Assembly: GCA_904830895.1 (NCBI GenBank)
Contig: LR882961.1
Span: forward strand, 1-48,498
From: Planktothrix rubescens CCAP 1459/22
GTDB lineage: Bacteria > Cyanobacteriota > Cyanobacteriia > Cyanobacteriales > Microcoleaceae
DNA length: 48,498 nucleotides
Direction: 5' to 3'
The first letter of the stretch is position 1. Each line of letters opens with the position of its first letter. The notes beneath the pieces are model-generated. The model was not told where the DNA came from. It saw nothing but the letters and a program-made list of their open reading frames with translations, and made no database searches. Below, one piece after another: positions 17,116 to 27,100 of this stretch. The translations under genes and the position numbers were made by a program.

Positions 17116-17682
17116 ATGACATCAGTTCAATTAACTACAAATTTTTCCCTAGAAGAGTTCCTGCAATTGCCGGAAACTCAACCCGCTTGCGAGTACATTG
17201 ACGGTCAAATTTATCAAAAACCAATGCCCCAAGGAAAACACAGTATTCTGCAAACTCGCTTAGTAACCCTTATTAATCAAGTTGGTGAACCGCAGCAATT
17301 AATTTATGGACTTACAGAATTACGATGCACGTTTGCAGGGCGTTCTCTTGTCCCAGATCTTGCTGTATTCGAGTGGTCGCGCATTCCTGTTGATGAAGAT
17401 GGAGAAATTTCAAACCGAGTGGAAATTGCCCCAGATTGGATCATTGAAATTCTGTCCCCCGAACAGTCTCCAAACCGCGTGATTAACAAGATTATTTTCT
17501 CTCTTAAACAGGGGACAAAGTTAGGTTGGTTCATTGACCCAGATGATAAATCGGTGATGGTTTTTCAACCCAATCAATTACCAGAAGTTAAATATGATGC
17601 CGATATTTTACCTGTTCTCAGTGTGATAGAAAGTTGGCAAATTTCAGCAGCCGATGTTTTGGGGTTGTTAAAATTTCAATAA
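17116..17682 (+). CDS. Uma2 family nuclease-fold protein
   Basis: 188 aa from ATG 17116 (an upstream ATG at 17107 is only 3 bases from AAAGGA, too close). Full Uma2 domain: FSLEEFLQLPETQPACEYID, the metal-binding SLVPDLAVF and the IIEILSPEQS motif, then LGWFIDPDDKSVMVF. Length is standard for the family and no residue is missing. Cyanobacterial genomes carry dozens of these, often near mobile elements. The biological role is unresolved. Confidence 0.85.
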   Translation: MTSVQLTTNFSLEEFLQLPETQPACEYIDGQIYQKPMPQGKHSILQTRLVTLINQVGEPQQLIYGLTELRCTFAGRSLVPDLAVFEWSRIPVDEDGEISNRVEIAPDWIIEILSPEQSPNRVINKIIFSLKQGTKLGWFIDPDDKSVMVFQPNQLPEVKYDADILPVLSVIESWQISAADVLGLLKFQ

Positions 17683-17721
17683 AGATTTTCTTGTCCTTTT
17701 CTTTAATTGACTCAATTTAAA

Positions 17722-17802
17722 ATGATGAATTTTACCGATCAAACTTTCATAATCACGGGTGCATCTGCGGGGATTGGAAAGACTGTTTTCCTTGAACAAT
17801 GA
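17722..17802 (+). pseudogene. N-terminal stub of an SDR dehydrogenase
   Basis: 26 codons starting MMNFTDQTFIITGASAGIGK. The TGASAGIG motif is the Rossmann cofactor-binding loop of short-chain dehydrogenases. Homology ends after GIGK and a stop follows six codons later, 14 bp before the right direct repeat. The gene was cut at or near that repeat. The rest of this gene is not visible in the window. Confidence 0.7.
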
Positions 17803-17815
17803 GTCCAGACATATT

Positions 17816-17890
17816 GATTCAATTGCTATTCCTGTTATTCGTTATGTTATCTGTTATTGATTACGTTATCTGTTTTGTTATTCATTACCT
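17816..17890. repeat. Right imperfect direct repeat with internal repeats
   Basis: The copy of the repeat at 11336 (GATTC, GCTATTCCTG, TATTCGTTATG, TATC) is followed by further degenerate units of GTTATCTGTTATT (17843, 17867). It lies at the breakpoint of the SDR stub. From here to 18094 no gene is seen; the sequence is A+T-rich. Confidence 0.5.
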
Positions 17891-18094
17891 CAACGGGTCA
17901 ATAAAAAACTACACTGTAGGAAAGGATTGAGGGGAAACATCAATAAATATCAAAGCCTTAATAAAAATTAATAAATCTGTCCATGAGTTTAAATCGTTAT
18001 TATCAGTTTATCCAGATTAATTTTTAAAAGTTACCTATTTTTATACTATGATTTAGCAACGCTAGATTATCTAACGTTGCTGATTTAGCTGAAT

Positions 18095-18337
18095 TTATTC
18101 TTCGCAATTAGTAAATCTTAGAGTATCCCCCCAATTACCTATCTCCCAAGTGCCATTATAACCCTCTTCACCATAACCCTTAAAGCCTTTATCTGTCTTG
18201 GAAGCCATGCCAGAAGTTTGATTGGGGTCATCGGCTGTACCGCTAATCTCTATTACACGAATATCAAACTGAGTAATCGAACCATATTGGTTTATTTGGT
18301 CTTGCATCTGATTTATGTCATTTTCAGCACTGTCCAT
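18095..18337 (-). CDS. Small hypothetical protein
   Basis: 80-aa acidic protein not recognised. It starts MDSAENDINQMQDQINQYGS, has a SGTADDPNQTSG stretch and ends in aromatic/glycine-rich sequence (GYNGTWEIGNWGDTLRF). The composition suggests a small beta-rich domain. It is isolated, downstream of the Ssl1498-like gene on the same strand. Expression is uncertain. Confidence 0.35.
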   Translation of the reverse strand: MDSAENDINQMQDQINQYGSITQFDIRVIEISGTADDPNQTSGMASKTDKGFKGYGEEGYNGTWEIGNWGDTLRFTNCEE

Positions 18338-18542
18338 AATAAATTATTCCTAATCTGGGTGAACCATATATAGCATATCAGAAAATTTAGTGGCTTTGTG
18401 TAGTAGTTGCCACCTGGCTTACCATCGTAGAAGTCGTGGAAATATCTCACCTGGGCAGTTATATTTGGATTTAAAACTACCCTAAAATACGGAAAAACCA
18501 CCCCGGATGAGGCAGTTCAAAGAATTGTGATAGCCCATGATT

Positions 18543-18707
18543 TTAGGCAGCAAAAGCAATCAGGATTAGGGAAGTCAACAGAAGGACAGCAGCAGAGGCT
18601 TGAAGTGCATAGCGACTTTGCTGTTCGGGTGAGGGGTATTCGGCAAAATAAAGTTTGGGTTCGGTGGCGTAGTTATTTAGGATGCCATTTTCGTTGGTGG
18701 TTCTCAT
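18543..18707 (-). CDS. Ssl1498-family light-harvesting-like small membrane protein
   Basis: 54-aa protein MRTTNENGILNNYATEPKLY with one C-terminal membrane helix (AAVLLLTSLILIAFAA). The N-terminal pattern of LNNYATEPKLY followed by a short linker and one hydrophobic helix is that of the small Ssl1498 light-harvesting-like family found across cyanobacteria. A strong Shine-Dalgarno AAGGA lies 8 bases before the ATG. The gene is shorter than the usual ORF cutoff and sits opposite a longer spurious frame. It identifies the host as a cyanobacterium. A photosynthesis-linked role is inferred from the family. Confidence 0.75.
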   Translation of the reverse strand: MRTTNENGILNNYATEPKLYFAEYPSPEQQSRYALQASAAVLLLTSLILIAFAA

Positions 18708-19047
18708 GGTGGTTTTCCTTGAATTTGCTTGTGTATGTAAATAAATGTAACGGAATGTTAAGGATTATTACAGTGACTTGACTCAAAAACCGAGGTGATG
18801 TTTGTCACAGGGAATTTTTGAATAATCTATTGGTAAAGGGGAGTTGACTGCAAAAATCAAGGCAGTGTTTAATTAAAACCTAGCTGTAAGTACCAGAATA
18901 AGAGAAACCTCACTTATAAGTTTAATTAAAATCAGGTTCTCAAGGAATCCTTTAGATTAAGGTAAAGTTTAGCCAATACATTAATAACCCAACTGAAAGC
19001 CAATAAAGATAAGAGTTTTGACCTAAAGGTTTTATTATTCTTGACCC
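18708..19047. other. Gene-free promoter region
   Basis: 340 bp between divergent genes. It should contain the promoter of the Ssl1498-like gene (minus) and of the gene fragment at 19048 (plus). It is A+T-rich; no repeats, REP elements or clear hairpins are seen. Confidence 0.4.
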
Positions 19048-19212
19048 ATGAGTGAATCAGCAAAACCTGGATCTATTGTGATTTGTCGGCAACGGCAATG
19101 GGTGGTATTGCCTTCTGATAATTCCGAAGTTGTTCGGTTACAGCCCCTGAATGGTAACGAAGAACAAATTTTAGTATTTAATATTTATGACAAGCTGAAA
19201 GGGATAGAAGTG
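19048..19212 (+). pseudogene. N-terminal fragment of a SNF2-type helicase
   Basis: About 50 codons (MSESAKPGSIVICRQRQWVV, then LPSDNSEVVRLQPLNGNEEQ) resemble the start of defence-associated SNF2 helicases (PGS-x-V-x-CR-x-R-x-WVVLPS...RPL-G-x-EE). The frame then runs directly into an unrelated signal-peptide protein, so the helicase body has been lost. It sits just before the DUF499 gene and may be the relic of a helicase that once headed this defence operon. The family link comes from the motif pattern and needs a profile search. Confidence 0.5.
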
Positions 19213-19839
19213 ATGTTACGCAAAATTTTGGTTTTTTTAGTTTTTTTTACTGTTATATTTTCTACGGTTTTTTGTGAATATTCTTCGGCTAAATCTTCAG
19301 AATTAAATGATTGTAATTATAGGGATAAAAATAATTATGAATTTTCCTCATTAGAACAAAGTGACTATTATGTAATCAGAGAAATATTGTCAGTTAGTGA
19401 CTTAGCCAATGACTCTACCGATCAGTTGAAAATTCTTTCCTCAACACCGCTAGGATTAGTGACTAAGATAGCAGCTAACGTAACAAAAGGTGTAATATAT
19501 ATTGAAGATTGGACACATACTGACAAAGAAATTGAACAAAGAATCAATCAAGTATTAAGTTCACCGAAATTAACTAACATTGCCCATGATTCAGAGTTAT
19601 ATGAGAAATTTGAACAATACGTTAAAACGAGCTTACGAGAATGGATACCAGACCGAGATTATCCGGGAATTGGTTATCTACCGAAAAAATTTTTATATGA
19701 TCAATGTCTGGGAGAACAAGACATAACTAAATATTGGCCCGAAGCCACAAAACGACAACAAGCAGAATACATCGCTGTGAATTTTGATGAATTAGTTTTG
19801 AACTATGAATTGTTTTGGAATAATCTAAATTCTAATTAG
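19213..19839 (+). CDS. Secreted or periplasmic hypothetical protein
   Basis: 208 aa if translation starts at the internal ATG 19213. The N-terminus MLRKILVFLVFFTVIFSTVF is a strong signal peptide or anchor, followed by mature sequence with CEYSSAKSSELNDC. No family recognised; the body is mixed helical and acidic with IPDRDYPGIGYLPKKFLYDQ near the end. The upstream 50 codons in the same frame come from another gene, so the apparent 263-aa protein is a chimera. An insertion placed this gene between helicase remnant and DUF499 gene. Confidence 0.45.
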   Translation: MLRKILVFLVFFTVIFSTVFCEYSSAKSSELNDCNYRDKNNYEFSSLEQSDYYVIREILSVSDLANDSTDQLKILSSTPLGLVTKIAANVTKGVIYIEDWTHTDKEIEQRINQVLSSPKLTNIAHDSELYEKFEQYVKTSLREWIPDRDYPGIGYLPKKFLYDQCLGEQDITKYWPEATKRQQAEYIAVNFDELVLNYELFWNNLNSN

Positions 19840-19862
19840 TTGCTACTATATTATTAAAAACG

Positions 19863-22800
19863 ATGCTTGCCTCTATTTTTGACACCTGTGACCCCAGAGC
19901 CGAAATTTTATCCGGTGATTTATCCCTGGATGTATTTGCCGCCAAATTGCGGTTAGTCGTCGAAGGAAAAGCACCCCAGGTTTATCAAGATGCCCATGCC
20001 TTTTTTGCCAATACCTTCCCCACCGATGGCATTAAAACCTTAATTCGGGAAGTCTTTGGACGCTTAAACGGCATCACCTCCGGTTCCCCCGTCATTCGCT
20101 TAGAAACCAGTTTCGGCGGCGGAAAAACCCATGATGAAATTGCCCTTTGGCATATTTGTAAACAAGGCAGACATATCCAAGGATTAGAACGCTTCGCCGA
20201 TGTTCATGTTATTCCTGACTATTCCGTACAAGTTGCCGCCGTTGATGGTAAAGATTTAGATCCCGTAAATGGGGTGTTTCATGCAGAAACCGGAATTACA
20301 ACCTATACCCTTTGGGGAGAAATTGCCTATCAAATTGGAGGTATTGAAGGGTATTCTTTATTAAAAGGTTCCGATACCAGTGGCATCAGTCCAGGGACTT
20401 CTGTACTAGAACGGTTAATCAATGGCAACCCCACCGTTATTATCTTAGATGAAATTGCCCGTTATTTAAGATCTGCTAAAGCCAAATTAATTGGCAATAG
20501 TGATTTATCAGAACAAGTTGTTGCCTTTTTATTTTCCTTAATGGATTTAGCGGGAGCTTGTAATCATTTAGTCTTTGTTTATTCTTTAGCCTCCGCTTCC
20601 GATACCTTTGCTGAAGAAACCTTCGATTTACAAGAATTAATCCATGCTTCGGCGCGACAAGAACGGGTTTTAAGTCCCTCTACCGATATTGAAATTTATA
20701 ATATTGTCAAACAACGAATTTTTAATCGAGTTGATGATCATGCAGCCGAACAAGCCGCTTCCGAATATTTAGCTTCCTATCGAGGAAGTCGGGTGAATTT
20801 ACCGGATGGTTGTAAAGATTCCAGTTATGTTACCGCCCTGACGAATAGTTACCCATTCCATCCCGAACTGTTTAATTTATTAACAAAAAAAATTGCTTCT
20901 ATTTCTGACTTCCAAAAAACCAGAGGCGCACTGCGGTTATTGGCGTTAGTGGTTCAATATTTATGGAATCAAAATCAGGAGTATATTCCCTTAATTCATA
21001 CCCATCATATCCCCATTGGATTAAATTCAGAGATCACCAATGAATTAACCTCAAAATTACAACGTCAGCAAATGTATCCCCCCATTGGGGCTGATATTTA
21101 TAACCCGGATGGTAGACCTGCTTATGCCCAAGTTCAAGATGAACAATGGCTTATCGCTGGAAAGCCGCCCTTTTCTAGTTGGGTCGCCCGAACCATATTT
21201 TTACACTCTTTAACCCAGGGAATTTCCTCCGGTATTCGTCAAGCCGAATTAAACTTATCCTTATTAACTCCAGGGTTAGAAATTGGATTTGTACAAAAAG
21301 CTTTAGACCAATTAATTAAAGTGGCTTGGTATTTAGATTATGACCCCATTACTTTTATTTCTCGATTTAAAGAAGAACCTTCGATTAATAAAATTATTAC
21401 CGAAGAAAAGGAACAAATCGGACAGTCTCAAGCTAAAGAAGAATTAAGAAACCGTCGAGATACGATTTTTGCCACTCGACATTTTACCTTAATTTCTAGT
21501 CCCGAAACTCCGACAGAAGTAGATGATAAACCGGATAATATTGCCTTATGCTTAATTGATTTTGATGAAGCAACCGTTCGCAGTTCTACGGATGCTGTCC
21601 CTGATTTAGTGGAACGAATTTTTAATAATACCGGAGAAGCAGGTAAATTTAGAATCTACAGAAATCGGTTATTATTTTTAGTGGCAAATGAACAAGAATT
21701 ACACCGAGCTATTGATTTAGCCAGAGAATATATCGCCATTAAAATTATTCTTAAAAGTCAAAACCGTTTAGATGATTTATCGGAACTGCAAAAGAAAGAA
21801 TTGAAAGCTAGAGAAGGGGTTAGGGATTTAGACGTTAGAATTGCTTTAACAAATACCTATCGCCATTTATTTTATGCTATGGTTGACACGGTAAAAGCTC
21901 CAAAAGGCTTGATGCACTATACCTTACCGTCTCATGATTCTAGTATTGTTAAAGGTAAAAATAATCAACAGGATGTAATTTTAAAAGCCTTAAAAGATTG
22001 TACCAAAATTCGTTCAGAAGAAGCGAATGCTTTTGCACCTGCTTATATTTTACAAAAAGTTTGGCCGTCAGGATTAGATTCTTGGACAACAAAAGCCTTT
22101 CGAGATGAATTTGCCAAAAACCTGAATTTGAATCTTTTATTAGATGCGGAAGTTGCCAAATTACGGGAGACCATTCGACGGGGTTTACAGGAAGGACAAT
22201 GGGATTTAAAAATCGGAGAACGGCTGTATATTAAAACCGATGATAGCCCCCTAACGCCCCCAGACACCCTGGAATTTTCTGATCGCATGGTGTTATATCG
22301 ACGGGGAATTTTACAGCCTCCTGAACCTAAAATTATTGAGCTAAATGCCCAATTAATGCCCTCTACAGAAGCCCTAAAACCTGTGCGGTTACGGTGGAAA
22401 GCTAAAGGGGCGGTTACGGTACAGTTATATCAAGATGGGGGGTTAATTCCGGGGGAGTTTCGCCCCTCTGATGAATATGAAACCCAAATTGATCAAACAA
22501 CTTTATTTCGGTTAGTTGTTGACTACGGAAATGGGGAAATACAGGAGAAGGAAACAACGGTAAAACTGGTGGCGGGAACTAATTTAACGGTTAAAAATGG
22601 GGGCGGAATTTATGGCGTTGAAACCGTTGAAATTCCAACAATTTTTGATTATCAATCGCCGATCATTGAATTAGAAGGAACGGTGAACAGTGTTTTTACT
22701 AAGTTAATGGATTCCTGTAGCGACCGTAAAGTTCAAAGCATTGAATCCTTAGAAATTATGGTGAGTCAGTTTGTGGATTATCGGAAATTGGGAACTGCAA

Positions 22801-23093
22801 TTTCTTTATTAAGTCGGTTTAAATTACAGATTGACCAACGGGCTACTATTCAAGTGGGAGATCAATTTGTTCGAGTAGAATACCAAGGGCCAGTCAAAGG
22901 ATTTCAACCGTTTTTTACTCCTTTAAATGCACTCTTGAATAGTTCTGATGTCCAAGGAAATATTAGTTTTAAATTAACGATAGAATTTCAACCTGCGATT
23001 TTACCACACGGGACAGAACTCAATCAAATTCAACAACAATTAAATCGCAACCCCGTTGACCGTTTAAATTTAACCGCAAAGGTTAATTATTAA
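19863..23093 (+). CDS. DUF499 AAA+-like ATPase (Hma-type defence)
   Basis: 1076-aa P-loop ATPase of the DUF499 family, related in layout to the BREX/Pgl ATPases. Walker A is SFGGGKTH at 83-90 and Walker B is VIILDEIARYL around 192-202. The long C-terminal part contains beta-rich modules. DUF499 proteins co-occur with DUF1156 methyltransferases and PLD/SNF2 helicases in defence islands (the combination catalogued as Hma: helicase, methylase, ATPase), and both partners follow here. The reading frame is intact over its full length, in contrast to the helicase. It probably senses or remodels DNA together with the methylase. Confidence 0.85.
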   Translation: MLASIFDTCDPRAEILSGDLSLDVFAAKLRLVVEGKAPQVYQDAHAFFANTFPTDGIKTLIREVFGRLNGITSGSPVIRLETSFGGGKTHDEIALWHICKQGRHIQGLERFADVHVIPDYSVQVAAVDGKDLDPVNGVFHAETGITTYTLWGEIAYQIGGIEGYSLLKGSDTSGISPGTSVLERLINGNPTVIILDEIARYLRSAKAKLIGNSDLSEQVVAFLFSLMDLAGACNHLVFVYSLASASDTFAEETFDLQELIHASARQERVLSPSTDIEIYNIVKQRIFNRVDDHAAEQAASEYLASYRGSRVNLPDGCKDSSYVTALTNSYPFHPELFNLLTKKIASISDFQKTRGALRLLALVVQYLWNQNQEYIPLIHTHHIPIGLNSEITNELTSKLQRQQMYPPIGADIYNPDGRPAYAQVQDEQWLIAGKPPFSSWVARTIFLHSLTQGISSGIRQAELNLSLLTPGLEIGFVQKALDQLIKVAWYLDYDPITFISRFKEEPSINKIITEEKEQIGQSQAKEELRNRRDTIFATRHFTLISSPETPTEVDDKPDNIALCLIDFDEATVRSSTDAVPDLVERIFNNTGEAGKFRIYRNRLLFLVANEQELHRAIDLAREYIAIKIILKSQNRLDDLSELQKKELKAREGVRDLDVRIALTNTYRHLFYAMVDTVKAPKGLMHYTLPSHDSSIVKGKNNQQDVILKALKDCTKIRSEEANAFAPAYILQKVWPSGLDSWTTKAFRDEFAKNLNLNLLLDAEVAKLRETIRRGLQEGQWDLKIGERLYIKTDDSPLTPPDTLEFSDRMVLYRRGILQPPEPKIIELNAQLMPSTEALKPVRLRWKAKGAVTVQLYQDGGLIPGEFRPSDEYETQIDQTTLFRLVVDYGNGEIQEKETTVKLVAGTNLTVKNGGGIYGVETVEIPTIFDYQSPIIELEGTVNSVFTKLMDSCSDRKVQSIESLEIMVSQFVDYRKLGTAISLLSRFKLQIDQRATIQVGDQFVRVEYQGPVKGFQPFFTPLNALLNSSDVQGNISFKLTIEFQPAILPHGTELNQIQQQLNRNPVDRLNLTAKVNY

Positions 23094-23165
23094 TGGTTGA
23101 ATCTAAATCAATGATATAATAAATTCATGTAATCCTAATTTTGTTTTAAATTGAATTCATGAATT

Positions 23166-23597
23166 ATGCAGGAGTTTCAGTTGCGGGTTGTTCCTTTGGA
23201 TAATAATAATTTTGCCTTAGAATTATACCAATGTGCTTATAAAAAAGCTGGAGAAAAGAAACGACCCGCAGCGAAACGAGTGGGACGGTTAAAGGGCAAT
23301 AACTTAATTCAATCTCGACAATTAATTTATACTGCCTTAAAAACCAATCAATATGACCCTAAAACCTTATCTTATAAACGACAAACTCCTTATATTTTAT
23401 CAGAAGAATCAGGGGTAATGTTAGCGATTTTATTTCAAGCGTTGCAACCGTTATCTAAACCCGAACGCATTGCCAATATTACCGATGGCGTTATGGCAAT
23501 GAGTAATGAAGAAGCGCATTATTGGTTTGCTAAAATAGCAAATGGGAAACGTTCAACCGCATTAAAGGCGTTACGGGTATTATTAGGGGATAGTTAA
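23166..23597 (+). CDS. Small accessory protein of the defence cluster
   Basis: 143 aa, basic. The first part (MQEFQLRVVPLDNNNFALEL) is strand-rich, with KKAGEKKRPAAKRVGRLKG giving a positively charged patch; the second part is helical with SNEEAHYWFAKI and STALKALRVLLGDS. I do not recognise it with certainty; similar short genes lie between DUF499 and DUF1156 genes in related islands. It follows the ATPase after 72 bp on the same strand. Confidence 0.5.
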   Translation: MQEFQLRVVPLDNNNFALELYQCAYKKAGEKKRPAAKRVGRLKGNNLIQSRQLIYTALKTNQYDPKTLSYKRQTPYILSEESGVMLAILFQALQPLSKPERIANITDGVMAMSNEEAHYWFAKIANGKRSTALKALRVLLGDS

Positions 23598-23612
23598 CCT
23601 CCCATATTAATT

Positions 23613-23852
23613 ATGACTTCTACAATAGCTTTACAAAATATTGCGGTTTCTTTACCTGTTTTTACGGACGTGGAACAGAAGGAACGATTTTTATTTGTTT
23701 TGGGTGCGTTAACCGCGAGGGTGATTAGTTTGAGGAAAGCGGCGGAAGTGATGAATTTGGATGAAGCGGGATTATTACAAATTTTAGATTTATTAGGAAT
23801 CGAATTTTCCTATTTAAAAGATGAAGATATTCAACGAGAAAAAAACTGGTAA
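23613..23852 (+). CDS. UPF0175-like HTH protein
   Basis: 79 aa. The C-terminal part (SLRKAAEVMNLDEAGLLQIL, then DLLGIEFSYLKDEDIQRE) fits the UPF0175 pattern: a helix-turn-helix followed by a conserved GI-x-x-x-x-L-x-x-E-x-x-x-x-E ending. Members often act as antitoxin-like regulators next to PIN-domain (DUF3368) toxins, but no toxin gene follows here. It begins 15 bp after the accessory gene and may regulate the defence operon. Confidence 0.55.
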   Translation: MTSTIALQNIAVSLPVFTDVEQKERFLFVLGALTARVISLRKAAEVMNLDEAGLLQILDLLGIEFSYLKDEDIQREKNW

Positions 23853-23890
23853 ATGCTAAACTACAATTAAATCCAATTTTATTCTAATGG

Positions 23891-23981
23891 AGTGCGAGTG
23901 TCCTCACTCGCTAAAAATCATCCCTATCTCTGAAGAAATCCCTATCTCTGAAGATAATTAGCGAACGGGGACGTTCGCACT
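23891..23981. repeat. REP pair A with short tandem repeat
   Basis: A REP palindrome (AGTGCGAGTG-TCCT-CACTCGCT, 23891-23912) faces an inverted REP (TTAGCGAACG-GGGA-CGTTCGCACT, 23958-23981). Between them CCCTATCTCTGAAG is repeated twice. This is the same organisation as the four other REP pairs in the window and lies in the gap before the methyltransferase gene. Confidence 0.8.
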
Positions 23982-24119
23982 ACGGGTTAAAATTCTGATT
24001 AAATTAATCAACCATTATTGCCTATAATAGAATAAGCGATCGCTAACCGTAAACTATTCATTAACTTCTAACCATTCCCTCTTAAACTGATAACTGTTAA
24101 TTGATTACTGATAACTGAT

Positions 24120-27100
24120 ATGTCCCAACCCCCAAGACCTGCGGTTTTTATTGAAAAAATTATGCCTGTCAAACTCCTGAATGAACAGGTATATTTTGAA
24201 CATGGGGGAAATCCGTTTAAGGGGTTGCATCGCTGGTATTCTCGTAAACCTTTATCGTTTTCGCGGGCGTCGGTTTTGGCTTCTATTTTACCTGCGGATA
24301 TTGATATCAAGGAATTTGAACTATTATTAGGATTAAACCCCGGAGTCGAAACCAAACTGTATAAAACTCCCCCGACTTCTGCGATTATTAAAAAGGTTCA
24401 AGATTATTGTGAACAAACCTGGGGAACTCGCACGCCGACGATTTTAGATGCCTTTGCGGGGGGTGGAAGTATCCCCTTTGAGGCGGCAAGATATGGGTTG
24501 AATGTATTAGCTTCTGACTTAAATCCGGTGGCAGTGGTGACGATGAAAGCGGCGATGGAATATCCCTTAAAATTTGGGCCGGATTTACAGGAAGACATTG
24601 ATAAATGGGTGCAATGGGTAGGAGATGAAGCGGAAAAAAGGTTGGCTGAATTCTTCCCGTCTTTACCCGGAGAAACGGTACAAAATTATTTATGGGCGCA
24701 TACGGTTGTTTGTCCGAATTGTCAATCTGTTGTGCCTTTAAGTCCGAATTGGTGGTTATATAAACGCCCTGAAAAGCAAAATTTACATAAATGGTGTGCG
24801 GTTAAACCTATTCCCAACCTTGAACAAAAACGGGTTGATTTTGAATTAATTAAAGGAAAAAAAGGCAAAGGGTCTACAATTGTTTATAAACCGAATCAAA
24901 ATCCTCCCGCAGTGCGAGCGTCCCGCTCGCTAAATACCCCAAATATTAACGCTAATCCAGATCAGATTAGCGATTCTTTAAAGGATGATAATGATTATAA
25001 GAATAATAAGGATGATAATGATTATAAGAATAATAAGGATGATAATGATTATAATGGGGTTAGCGAACAGGACGTTCGCACTGCGGCGGATAATGATGAT
25101 AATAAAATTAGCGAACGGGACGTTCGCACTGCGGCGGATAATATTGAATTGGAATATGATCCTGATACGACAACAACCATTAGCCGAGGTGTTGGTAAAT
25201 GTCCGAATTGTGGAAATGTGATTGATGATGACGTGATTAAATCTCAAGCACAAAATGGAAATTTTGGTTATCAACTTTATGCAGTTGCTTATAAAAAAGG
25301 TAAGGGAAGTTTAGAGTTTAGAATTCCTGAATCTATAGATTTTGATGGCATTGATAAAGCCGAAAATTATATTAATCAAAAATTACTCGATTTTAATAGT
25401 AATGATATTTTGCCTAAAGTAGATATTATTTTTGGAGAGAAAACAAAAGAATTAATTAGATATGGAATGGATACCTGGGATAAATTATTTAACCCCCGTC
25501 AACTTCTAACCCTTGTTACCTACGTTGAAATTATTAATGAAGCTAAAGCGTTAATACAAGTTGAATATGAATGGGAAAAAGTAGAAGCAGTTAGCACTTA
25601 TTTGGCTTTAGTATTAGATAGGTGTGCTGATAAAAATTGTAGATTATCTTATTGGCAATCTTCAAGAGCAATGGCTCATGCTTATTCAGTACAACACGCA
25701 TTAAATTTAATGTGGAATTATCCAGAAATTAATGGTGCAGGTGAATTATGGTATTGGTGTGCTGATGCTTTTGCCTCAGACTATAAAAATTTATGTTCAT
25801 TATTCGGGACAAAACCCCATTCTACAGGTTTATCAGGAATCGAAAAATACGACCCTAAAACCATTCAAATTAATTCCGCATCTGCCGATAGTTTATATCA
25901 TATTTCAGATCATTCCGTAGATGCAATTATTACCGACCCGCCCTATTATTCCACAATTCAATATGCAGAATTATCAGATTTTTTCTATGTTTGGCAAAAA
26001 CGCACATTAGGCAATATTTTCCCTGATTTATTCTTTAATGAACTCACCGACAAAGACCGAGAAGCCGTTGCTAACCCCTCCCGGTTTAGAAATATGGGAG
26101 AAAACCCCGAAAAACTCGCTAACCAAGATTATGAAGCCAAAATGGCCCTCGCCTTTGGCGAATATTACCGCGTGTTGCGACCCGACGGCGTAATGACCGT
26201 CCAATTTAACCATAAAGACCCCGGAGCCTGGGATGTCCTCGCCAAATCCTTAATTGATGCAGGCTTTGAAATCACCGCATCCTGGGCCGTCAGTACCGAA
26301 AACCCCCAAAACCTGCACCAAGCCCAGAAAAACTCGGTTTCCAGTACAGTTTTATTAGTCTGTCGTAAACGCGACCCCAACGCCGAACAAGCTTGGTGGG
26401 ATGACCTGCGCCGAGAAGTCGCCAACCTCGTCGAAAGCCGCGCCCCGGAATTTGAAGCCAATGATATCACCGGAATTGACCTGTATTTAAGCGCCTTTGG
26501 CCCCGCTTTAAATGTGTTCAGTCGCTCCTATCCCATCCTCGACAGTAGCGGGGAGGAAGTCCGACCCGAACAGGCCTTTGAAGCCGCCCGCAAAGCCATT
26601 GCTAACTATCGTTTTCGTAAATTAGTCGAAACAGATACCGCCGGATTTGATGCCCTCACCCAATGGTATTTGCTGGCTTGGGATGCCTTCGCCGCCCGTG
26701 AATTTCCTTTTGATGAAGCCCGACAATTAGCATTAGCCATTGGCGGTTTTAATGTCGCAGATTTGGCAAAAGTTCATAAATTAATTGACTCTGCTAGTGG
26801 AACTTGTAAACTATTAACGCCGCAACAACGGTTTAAAAAACGAGCCTTTTCTGTTAACCCCTCGGAATTTGCTTTAACTTATTTAGTCGATGGTTTACAC
26901 GCGGTTATTGCTATTTATGAAGAAGAAGACGTTACCTCCGTGCGTCGGTTTATGGAAGTAACCGGGTTAGTTAGTAATGATTTGTTTATGAGAACGATAG
27001 AAGTGGCGTTAAAGGTTATTCCCCGTATTGGAGACGAGAAAAAATGCCTGATTGAGCAAAAAGTGTTATTAGATTTATGGTTAGCGATGGATGAAATTAA

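Noticed and set aside
18313-18501. Minus-strand frame of 62 codons between the Ssl1498-like gene and the small hypothetical gene
   Set aside because: Overlaps the hypothetical gene in another frame, no ribosome binding site and no recognised domain; cannot be supported.
18527-18781. Plus-strand frame of 84 codons
   Set aside because: It is antisense to the Ssl1498-like gene, which has a real ribosome binding site and family pattern; its own product is tryptophan/arginine-rich and looks random.
24978-25274. Isoleucine-rich frames on both strands within the methyltransferase
   Set aside because: Shadow of the GATAATGATTATAAG repeat; the methyltransferase frame explains the region.
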